Shown here piece after piece: positions 6,647-11,624 of a DNA stretch of 11,624 bases; positions within the stretch are counted from its first letter, which is position 1, and the number at the start of each line of letters is the position of its first letter. The position numbers were made by a program, and so were the translations under genes. This DNA is from JALZHR01 sp036389695 (lineage in GTDB: Bacteria; Acidobacteriota; Blastocatellia; Pyrinomonadales; Pyrinomonadaceae). The notes beneath the pieces were generated by a model, which saw nothing but the letters and a program-made list of their open reading frames with translations, had not been told where the DNA came from and ran no database searches. The stretch covers positions 1 through 11,624 of the forward strand of contig DASVWG010000383.1 in the NCBI GenBank assembly GCA_036389695.1, written 5' to 3'.

Positions 6647-6671
6647 TTAAATAATTCTTGTTAAATAATTC
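6647..6671. repeat. Two 11-bp direct repeats upstream of ugd
   Basis: TTAAATAATTC occurs at 6647-6657 and again at 6661-6671, a 14-bp period. They lie 24-48 bp before the ugd start, where a promoter or operator would be expected. They may be a binding site or simple AT-rich chance. Confidence 0.5.
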
Positions 6672-6690
6672 ACAAACGTAAACAAAGTTT

Positions 6691-6722
6691 TGCGGGGCAC
6701 GTTTATTAGAACATGCCCCGCA
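6691..6722 (-). terminator. GC-rich hairpin between the FecR-like genes and ugd
   Basis: TGCGGGGCA (6691-6699) and TGCCCCGCA (6714-6722) form a perfect 9-bp stem, with two further pairs possible past one mismatch. It lies 44 bp after the stop of the downstream FecR-like gene, where a terminator is expected. The following T-tract on the minus strand is poor (AAAACTTTG), so it may be a terminator of mixed type or a repeat-derived structure. Confidence 0.5.
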
Positions 6723-6765
6723 GATTTTAAAGCTGTGGCTTTCTGCCTTTTAAAAAGCGCCGAAA

Positions 6766-7485
6766 TTAGCGAGTCGGGCTGACGACAACCGTTCCGCCGC
6801 CGTCGGTTTTAATACTGGAATCGCCCAGTAAAATTCCCGCGCCGACCACGCCGCCAATCGCCAGCAGAATCGCGGCAATCGCTCCGGCTCCGAGACCGGC
6901 AACCGGAACCGGAATAACCGTTCCCGGACGCAGACACGGTTTGCAGCCGGTTTGCGAAAGATTACCGGCGACCGCATCCGTTCCGGCGGCAACCTGTTTG
7001 TCGTTCGTTCCGGTGCGCATCGTGACCAGACCAGCCAGCGTATCGACGTGCGTATGCGAGCATTCGATTTCGAGGGCGAAAGTGTTAGCCTGTCCCGCGT
7101 CAGCCAGAATGGTGGCGTCTTTGGTAGTAAAGGTCGTCGCCACGCCGGCGGCATTTGAAACGCGCGCTTTTCCCGCTTCCATCATGCCGATGATGCTGCT
7201 TTCGGTAAATTTCAAAGTCAGCGTGGAACCGGCGAGCAGTTCGACTCTTCCCGTTTTTCCTAAACTGACAGTTGCCGTCGAATCGGCGCCGGTCACAATC
7301 GTGCCGCCGCTGATAAACGTTGAATTGGAAACCGCCGGTTGCCCGTTAACGGTTACTTGTCCGGTGACGTTAATGACGCCGGTCGCCTCCGTCGGCGCGG
7401 CTAAAGCGACCATCGATGTGACGCTCCAAACGGCGAAAGTAGCTAAAAATGTAATAGATTTACGAACCCAATTTCTGCCGAGCAT
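6766..7485 (-). CDS. Secreted FecR-like protein with C-terminal membrane segment and GGGTVVVSPTR tail (copy A)
   Basis: A 239-residue envelope protein. I chose the ATG at 7485-7483 over an upstream in-frame ATG (7530) because AGGAGGAA sits 5 nt before it. Residues 1-30 are a signal peptide with likely cleavage after LAA. The middle (35-135) is beta-rich and FecR-like: NVTGQVTVNGQP, FISGGTIVTGADSTATVSLGKTGRVELLAGSTLTLKF, then an ADAGQANTF stretch. C142 and the CxxC pair C181/C184 precede a hydrophobic segment (196-221). The tail DGGGTVVVSPTR ends the protein. Its neighbour (7534-8127) has the same plan and nearly the same tail, so they are tandem paralogues in one transcript with a 48-bp gap. 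FecR domains are periplasmic sensory or structural modules; no sigma factor or TonB receptor is adjacent, so FecR-type signalling is not implied. Function unknown. Confidence 0.8.
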   Translation of the reverse strand: MLGRNWVRKSITFLATFAVWSVTSMVALAAPTEATGVINVTGQVTVNGQPAVSNSTFISGGTIVTGADSTATVSLGKTGRVELLAGSTLTLKFTESSIIGMMEAGKARVSNAAGVATTFTTKDATILADAGQANTFALEIECSHTHVDTLAGLVTMRTGTNDKQVAAGTDAVAGNLSQTGCKPCLRPGTVIPVPVAGLGAGAIAAILLAIGGVVGAGILLGDSSIKTDGGGTVVVSPTR

Positions 7486-7490
7486 TTGTT

Positions 7491-7498
7491 TTCCTCCT
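7491..7498 (-). promoter_or_regulatory. Ribosome-binding site fixing the start of FecR-like copy A
   Basis: AGGAGGAA on the minus strand ends 5 nt before the ATG at 7485-7483. It selects this start over the in-frame ATG 45 nt upstream, which would also put extra polar residues before the signal peptide. Confidence 0.8.
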
Positions 7499-7533
7499 AT
7501 CTTCAAACCAGATATAAAAATGGCTCGCACCGA

Positions 7534-8127
7534 TTAACGACTCGGGCTGACGACGACTGTTCCGCCGCCGAGATTGATGTCGTTGTTATCAGTGGTTGCC
7601 GCAATAACGACGGCTGCTGCCGCGCCGCCTAAAATCAAAGCAAATACCCACCATGCCGCGCCGCCGTCATTATCATCGTCATCAGTTTTCTGCTGCTGAG
7701 CCATGACGGATTCACCGGCGCTGAGTTTTGTCACTTTGCCGTCCGGGGTTTTGATGCTGACGTTGTCCGCGCTTAAAGCCGTGACTTTGCCGGAAGCCAG
7801 ATCGCCATTCAAACCTTTCTCATTAAAAGTCACTGAAATGGTCGTTTTCGGGGCGAGTTCAATCCTGCCGATTTTGCCGAGATTGATAACCGCGCTCGAA
7901 GTTTCAGATGTTGTAATAGTGCTTGTCGAAAAAATTGCACGACCGCTCTGCGCGGCTTCACCGTTAACTGTCACCACCGGAATTTCGCCGCTGACGGCTT
8001 TGCCCGAAACCGTCAACTCGCCGACCAACTTGTCAGGACTTGCCAACCCAACCATTGAGTATGTCGCGTAAACCGCAACAACCAAGCACAGGGACAGTGC
8101 TTTCCGAATCCAAACTTTGCTATTCAT
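7534..8127 (-). CDS. Secreted FecR-like protein with C-terminal membrane segment and GGGTVVVSPSR tail (copy B)
   Basis: A 197-residue paralogue of the next gene. Residues 1-30 form a signal peptide ending GLAS. A FecR-like beta region follows: GELTVSGKAV, VVTVNGEAAQSGRAIFSTSTITTSETSSAV, INLGKIGRIELAPKTTISVTF (compare VSLGKTGRVELLAGSTLTLKF in copy A), LASGKVTALSADNVSIKTPDG, and SAGESVMAQQ. An acidic linker (TDDDDNDGG, 148-156) leads into a hydrophobic segment (159-178), then NNDINLGGGTVVVSPSR. With a cleaved signal peptide the FecR part would be outside and the short tail inside the inner membrane. AGGAGA lies 3-9 nt before the ATG. A promoter match at 8183-8211 faces it, making it the first gene of the pair. 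It lacks the cysteines of copy A. Function unknown. Confidence 0.8.
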   Translation of the reverse strand: MNSKVWIRKALSLCLVVAVYATYSMVGLASPDKLVGELTVSGKAVSGEIPVVTVNGEAAQSGRAIFSTSTITTSETSSAVINLGKIGRIELAPKTTISVTFNEKGLNGDLASGKVTALSADNVSIKTPDGKVTKLSAGESVMAQQQKTDDDDNDGGAAWWVFALILGGAAAAVVIAATTDNNDINLGGGTVVVSPSR

Positions 8128-8383
8128 ATTTCTCCTCTTGAACCGCTTTGAATCAATAATTTTAAAAATCTATGCCTTGTATCTTTTACACGAATTATTT
8201 CCCGATGTCAATAAAAAATGGCGACATTTGCGAAATTTAAGACTAAGTTTTTATACAACTTACGAACTCAGGACAAATAAATTTGATGAAACTTATCTTA
8301 GCAGATTTTTGCGCGAAAATGAAAGTTCTTTTTGTACGAAAAATGGTTTATTATCGTAGAAAATTGTTTCGCTAATCCAGAAT
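8128..8383. promoter_or_regulatory. Divergent promoter region between FecR-like pair and M14 peptidase
   Basis: An AT-rich gap between divergent genes. Besides the minus-strand promoter listed separately, a plus-strand match reads TTGCGA (8228-8233), 18 bp, TATACA (8252-8257), which would give the peptidase gene a leader of about 120 nt. The short open frame across this gap is A/T-driven and has no coding look. Confidence 0.35.
8183..8211 (-). promoter_or_regulatory. Sigma70-type promoter of the FecR-like pair
   Basis: On the minus strand a perfect TTGACA (8211-8206), a 17-bp spacer and TAAAAG (8188-8183; 4 of 6) are present. Transcription would start near 8176, giving about a 49-nt leader ahead of the strong AGAGGAGA ribosome-binding site at 8138-8131. 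Confidence 0.55.
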
Positions 8384-10186
8384 ATGTCTAAAACGCTTTT
8401 TTTCGTGCTTTTTTCAGCCCTTTTTTTGACCTTCGAAGTCTGCGCCCAGAGTGAATCGATGAACGTATCCAAAGAATGGCAAACCTTTGCCGAACAGACG
8501 AATTACCAAAAAACGCCGCGTTACGCGGAAACCGTAGAATACAGCCGTAAATTAGATAAATCTTCTGATTTGATAATTTACAAACCTTTCGGCAAAAGCG
8601 GCGAGGGGCGCGACCTGCCGCTTCTGATTGCGGCAGGCGGAAAAACTTTTACGCCCGACGCGGCGCGACGCAAGGGAAAAGCCGTCGTTTTGATACAAGC
8701 CTGCATCCACGCGGGCGAATCCGACGGCAAAGACGCCGGGCTGGCGCTTCTGCGCGACATCGCCGTCACGAAAACTCGTCTGAGCCTGCTCGATAACGTC
8801 GTAATTCTTTATATTCCGATTTACAACGTCGATGGTCACGAGCTTTTTTCGGCGTACAACCGCATCAATCAAATCGGACCCGACGAGATGGGTTTTCGCG
8901 GAACTTCGTCGAATCTGAATCTGAACCGCGACTATATGAAGGCGGACGCGCCGGAAACGCGCGCTTTTTTAAATCTCTGGAACGATTGGAAACCCGATTT
9001 TTTTATCGACTCGCACGTCACCGACGGCGCGGATTTTCGCTACAACATCACGTACGAATTCGCGCATTTCGAAGAAGTCTCGCCGTTCGTCAAAAACTGG
9101 ATGAACGAGCATTTTGAAAAATCAATCGCGCCGAAAGTCGAAAAAGAAGGCAATCTTTTGACGCATTATCTGGAATTTAACGGGCGCGAAGTCTCGTCCG
9201 GCGTGACGACTTTTATCGCCACGCCGCGCTTTGCGACCGGCTACACGGCTTTAAGAAATCGCCCCGCACTGCTGATTGAATCGCATTCGCTAAAACCTTA
9301 TAAATCGCGCGTTCGCGGAACTTACGACGTTTTCTGGAAAACCCTGGAAGAAATAAATCTGAATAAGGAAAGCCTGTTTGAAGCGAATCGCCAAGCCGAC
9401 GCCGAAACCACCGGGCGCGGGCAAAATTACAATGCGAACAACAAATTTCCGCTTCGTTTCGAGTTCACCAAAAATTCCGTTCCGTTTGCCTTTAAGGGCG
9501 TCGAATACAAAATGGAAGACAGCGAAATTTCCGGCGCGAAACGCATCGTCTACGGCACGAAGCCGCTGGACGTGACGATTCCGAAATTTGACGAAGTGAA
9601 GATTGCCGTCGCGGTCGCGCCGCCGCTTTATTACATTATTCCGCCGCAGTGGCAGAGCGTCATCGAAGTTTTGCAGGCGCACGGCGTTCGTTTTCAAAAA
9701 ACGTCGAAGCCTCTGAAAATCGAGGTCGAAAGCTATCGTCTGACCGAGCCGAAATGGTCGCCCGCGTCTTTTGAAAGCCGCCTGCCGGTGAATTATAAAA
9801 CGAATCCAATCAAAGAGATGCGCGAGTTTCCGGCAAATTCCGTCGTCGTTCCGCTCAGACAGGAAACCGGAAACGTCATCGTTCACCTGCTTGAGCCGCA
9901 ATCGGGCGATTCTTTCGCCGCGTGGGGATTTTTCAACGCGATTTTCGAGCAGAAAGAATATTTCAGCGATTACATAATGGAGCCGATTGCGCGCGAAATG
10001 CTGGCGAAAGATGCTAATTTGCGCAAAGAGTTTGAAGAAAAGCTAAAGGACGAAAATTTTCGCAAAAGCGCGGGCGCGCGGCTGAGGTTTTTCTACGAAC
10101 GCTCGCCGTATTTCGACCGGCGCATCGGGCTTTATCCGGTCGGCAGGATTGTGACAAATCTCGACGAGAATATTTTAGAAAAGTAA
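8384..10186 (+). CDS. Secreted M14-family zinc carboxypeptidase-like protein
   Basis: A 600-residue exported protein. The signal peptide is residues 1-21 (MSK, hydrophobic core, VCA before QSE); the single Cys at 20 does not sit in a proper lipobox. The peptidase M14 domain covers roughly 45-310. Zinc ligands are H109 and E112 in IHAGES and H211 in FIDSHVTDG; the substrate-carboxylate Arg is R182 in NLNLNRDYMKAD; the catalytic Glu is E299 in LLIESHS. All key residues are present, so it should be an active metallopeptidase acting outside the inner membrane. The ~290-residue C-terminal part (310-600) has no domain I can name; it is beta-rich and then charged. The ribosome-binding site is poor. 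The gene is divergent from the FecR-like pair and followed by a hairpin and T-rich repeat region. The peptide substrate is unknown. Confidence 0.85.
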   Translation: MSKTLFFVLFSALFLTFEVCAQSESMNVSKEWQTFAEQTNYQKTPRYAETVEYSRKLDKSSDLIIYKPFGKSGEGRDLPLLIAAGGKTFTPDAARRKGKAVVLIQACIHAGESDGKDAGLALLRDIAVTKTRLSLLDNVVILYIPIYNVDGHELFSAYNRINQIGPDEMGFRGTSSNLNLNRDYMKADAPETRAFLNLWNDWKPDFFIDSHVTDGADFRYNITYEFAHFEEVSPFVKNWMNEHFEKSIAPKVEKEGNLLTHYLEFNGREVSSGVTTFIATPRFATGYTALRNRPALLIESHSLKPYKSRVRGTYDVFWKTLEEINLNKESLFEANRQADAETTGRGQNYNANNKFPLRFEFTKNSVPFAFKGVEYKMEDSEISGAKRIVYGTKPLDVTIPKFDEVKIAVAVAPPLYYIIPPQWQSVIEVLQAHGVRFQKTSKPLKIEVESYRLTEPKWSPASFESRLPVNYKTNPIKEMREFPANSVVVPLRQETGNVIVHLLEPQSGDSFAAWGFFNAIFEQKEYFSDYIMEPIAREMLAKDANLRKEFEEKLKDENFRKSAGARLRFFYERSPYFDRRIGLYPVGRIVTNLDENILEK

Positions 10187-10195
10187 GAGCAAACA

Positions 10196-10286
10196 GGCAG
10201 AAACGCGAGTGTGAACGAGCGTGTCCGAGTCTGGCTATCGGATAAGCTAAACTAAAACACGCTCCATCATCGCCTGCGTTTCCGCC
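10196..10286. repeat. Long interrupted palindrome after the M14 gene
   Basis: GGCAGAAACGC (10196-10206) pairs with GCGTTTCCGCC (10276-10286) with one mismatch, and GAGCGTGT (10217-10224) pairs perfectly with ACACGCTC (10257-10264). Both pairs share one centre near 10241. Inside, CCGA (10225-10228) and TCGG (10238-10241) can pair as a smaller hairpin. The whole could fold as a ~91-nt hairpin 10 nt after the peptidase stop, either as a terminator-like transcript end or an intergenic repeat element. Confidence 0.6.
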
Positions 10287-10315
10287 CTTTTGCCTTTTAC
10301 CTTTTGCCTTTTTAC
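10284..10315. repeat. Short imperfect T-rich tandem repeats (CCTTTTG/CCTTTTA units)
   Basis: Units of about 8 bp, CCCTTTTG, CCTTTTA, CCTTTTG and CCTTTTTA, follow the palindrome directly. On the plus strand they give a pyrimidine run after the stem and could help end transcription. Such CCTTTTG runs look like low-complexity intergenic sequence. Confidence 0.6.
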
Positions 10316-10326
10316 TTGTTTCCTGC

Positions 10327-10355
10327 TTGTTGTTAAATCTACATTAAATTAAAAT
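10327..10355 (+). promoter_or_regulatory. Possible promoter of xylF
   Basis: TTGTTG (10327-10332), a 17-bp spacer and TAAAAT (10350-10355; 5 of 6) suggest a start near 10362. Just downstream, ATTTC (10371-10375) and GAAAT (10379-10383) form a small inverted repeat that could be an operator. The -35 match is poor, as seen at activator-dependent promoters. Confidence 0.35.
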
Positions 10356-10406
10356 TCGTTGTGACCTGGTATTTCAGCGAAATCAGCAGTTTAAACAGGA
10401 GAGATT

Positions 10407-11495
10407 ATGCAGAGACTTTTAATTTTTGTGTCTTTGACGCTGGCGATGTTTGTCGGCGCGTGCGTTCAGCCGCAGGGAAATACGACAAATACGACGTCCG
10501 GCGGCAACACGCAGGCGAAAGACCCGAACCGCAAACTTAAAATCGGTTTTGCGATGGACACGGTCAAGGAAGAACGCTGGCAGCGCGACCGCGACGCCTT
10601 TGACGCGCATTGCAAAGCGCTGAACGTCGAATGCGTGATAACGGTCGCCAACAACGACGCCAGCCGTCAGTCAAACGACGTCGATAATCTTCTGACGCAG
10701 AACATCGACGCGCTCGTCATTGCACCACACGACGCGACGCAGGCAGCGACGATGGTTGACAAAGCAAAGGCGAAAGGCGTTCCCGTTATTTCTTACGACC
10801 GCCTGATAAACTCCGACAAAATCGACCTCTACATCTCGCACCAGGTGCCGGTCATCGGCAGAAAAATCGCCGAATACGCGCTGCAAAAAGCTCCCGAAGG
10901 AAATTACGTCATGGTTTACGGCGCGGGAACCGACAACAACGCGCATATTATGAAAAAAGAACAGCTTGCCATTTTGCAGCCCGCAATTGACGGCGGAAAA
11001 ATCAAAATTGTCGCCGAGCAGCACATCAACGATTGGAACCGCGAGCTGGCGCTGAATTTCGCCGAAAACACTCTGACGCAGCAGAATGACAATGTAAAAG
11101 TCTTCGTCGTCTCCAACGACGGAATGGCGTCGGGCGTCATCTCGGCGCTGGCGAAAAGAAATCTCGCCGGAAAGATTCTGGTGACCGGACAGGACGCCGA
11201 AATCAGCGCATTGCAGTCAATCGCCGAAGGCAAACAGTCGATGACCGTCTACAAACCGATTATTCCGCTCGCCAACGGCGCGGTCGAAGCCGCGATTAAA
11301 CTGGCGAAAAAAGAAACGCTGTCTGACGCCAAGCCTTTTATGAACGACGTTATCAAAAAGGAAGTCCCGTCGATTCTGCTCGAAGTTCAAACCGTCGATA
11401 AAGACAATCTGATGACAACTGTCATCAAAGACGGCTACGCCAAATTCGAAGACGTTTACAAAAACGTTCCGGCTGACCAGCGTCCGAAACAATAA
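10407..11495 (+). CDS. xylF: D-xylose ABC transporter substrate-binding lipoprotein (XylF)
   Basis: A 362-residue periplasmic sugar-binding protein. The lipobox VGAC puts the lipidated Cys at residue 19, followed by a Thr/Asn/Gly-rich linker (20-40), so it is a lipoprotein rather than the free periplasmic protein of E. coli. The type I periplasmic-binding fold follows in order: KIGFAMDTVKEERWQRDRD (45-63), ALVIAPHDA, PVISYDRLIN (126-135), YISH, GNYVMVYGAGTDNNA (165-179), VFVVSNDGMASG, VTGQDAEI (259-266) and SMTVYKPIIPLAN (278-290). These match known XylF closely. It would deliver xylose to an ATPase/permease pair, expected to the right of the window but not seen in the remaining 129 bases. 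AGGAGAG (10397-10403) precedes the ATG at good spacing. Ligand assignment is from sequence likeness; another pentose is possible. Confidence 0.88.
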   Translation: MQRLLIFVSLTLAMFVGACVQPQGNTTNTTSGGNTQAKDPNRKLKIGFAMDTVKEERWQRDRDAFDAHCKALNVECVITVANNDASRQSNDVDNLLTQNIDALVIAPHDATQAATMVDKAKAKGVPVISYDRLINSDKIDLYISHQVPVIGRKIAEYALQKAPEGNYVMVYGAGTDNNAHIMKKEQLAILQPAIDGGKIKIVAEQHINDWNRELALNFAENTLTQQNDNVKVFVVSNDGMASGVISALAKRNLAGKILVTGQDAEISALQSIAEGKQSMTVYKPIIPLANGAVEAAIKLAKKETLSDAKPFMNDVIKKEVPSILLEVQTVDKDNLMTTVIKDGYAKFEDVYKNVPADQRPKQ

Positions 11496-11500
11496 TCAAA

Positions 11501-11624
11501 ATTGTAGGGGCACGCCCGTGTGCCTGCCCAAAGCGTCTGTCAAGACGCTAACCAATTCTGATTAAATTCAACGTTGAATTTATTTAAACGTTTATTCGCT
11601 ACGCTCATTGGGCAGGCACACGGG
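11501..11624. repeat. Large inverted-repeat element, right end cut by window
   Basis: CCCGTGTGCCTGCCCA (11515-11530) and TGGGCAGGCACACGGG (11609-11624) are perfect 16-bp inverted arms with 78 bp between. Inside are a hairpin, AGCGTCT-GTCA-AGACGCT (11532-11549), and a perfect 20-bp palindrome centred on AACGTT (11563-11582). The left outer flank ATTGTAGGGGCACG (11501-11514) would have its partner just beyond the window. No gene lies within. The structure suggests a non-coding intergenic repeat (REP/MITE-like) that could also act as a transcript end after xylF. Confidence 0.75.

Noticed and set aside
7486..7530. Upstream in-frame ATG giving FecR-like copy A 15 extra residues
   Set aside because: AGGAGGAA sits directly before the downstream ATG, and the longer form would push the signal peptide inward.
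6766..8127. A classical FecI-FecR-TonB signalling locus
   Set aside because: No ECF sigma factor or TonB-dependent receptor is present, and the proteins carry a cleavable-type signal peptide plus a C-terminal anchor rather than FecR topology.
8117..8359. An 80-codon plus-strand open frame in the divergent intergenic region
   Set aside because: It overlaps the start and promoter of the FecR-like gene, has no ribosome-binding site, and its Leu/Phe/Asn/Lys composition simply reflects AT-rich DNA.
8431..8452. Lipobox in the M14 peptidase signal peptide
   Set aside because: The residues before C20 are F-E-V, which do not fit the small/neutral lipobox positions; signal peptidase I cleavage after VCA is more likely.
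10284..10315. CRISPR-like short repeats
   Set aside because: Units are about 8 bp, adjacent with no spacers and not exact; this is low-complexity sequence.

Overview
The window looks like a chromosomal segment from a free-living Gram-negative-type bacterium. The protein style (FecR-like secreted proteins, a DMSO-reductase-family molybdoenzyme, a lipoprotein XylF, an M14 peptidase with a signal peptide) and the tcg/cgg/gcg-rich coding regions separated by AT-rich gaps would fit Acidobacteriota, perhaps Blastocatellia. That placement is inference from impression only; there is no rRNA or other marker gene here. No prophage, transposase, CRISPR array or rRNA is visible.

Layout. (1) 2-1240 (+) is the C-terminal part of a molybdopterin oxidoreductase that begins upstream of the window. 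(2) 1241-2102 is an AT-rich stretch holding one small secreted cysteine-rich protein (1474-1833) bracketed by hairpins; at its far end, 2020-2090, lies a broken copy of a molybdopterin-oxidoreductase C-terminus. (3) 2103-3103 (+) holds a YbaK/EbsC-like protein and a universal stress protein, nearly abutting. (4) 3263-3853 (+) is a membrane protein resembling the GDT1/UPF0016 cation transporter family. (5) tRNA-Lys(UUU) at 3966-4041 (-) has a convincing promoter and terminator. (6) 4156-6623 (-) holds two nucleotide-sugar genes: a UDP-hexose(NAc) 4-epimerase of the WbpP type and UDP-glucose 6-dehydrogenase. (7) 6766-8127 (-) holds two tandem paralogous secreted FecR-like proteins that share a C-terminal membrane segment followed by an almost identical tail, GGGTVVVSP(T/S)R. 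(8) 8384-10186 (+) is a secreted M14-type zinc peptidase, divergently transcribed from the FecR-like pair. (9) 10407-11495 (+) is a XylF-type xylose-binding lipoprotein. (10) The right edge, 11501-11624, is a large inverted-repeat element cut by the end of the window.

How the genes work together. Ugd and the epimerase would supply UDP-glucuronate and UDP-N-acetyl-hexosamine (or UDP-hexose) for surface polysaccharide. The adjacent FecR-like pair is envelope-located and may belong to the same surface programme, but that link rests on proximity alone. The YbaK-like and Usp genes form a short transcription unit that seems once to have directly followed a molybdoenzyme gene. XylF would be the first gene of a xylose ABC importer continuing to the right. 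The most unusual items are the shared FecR-like C-terminal tail, the duplicated and broken molybdoenzyme tail flanking an AT-rich insert with a Cys-rich secreted peptide, and the inverted-repeat element at the right edge.
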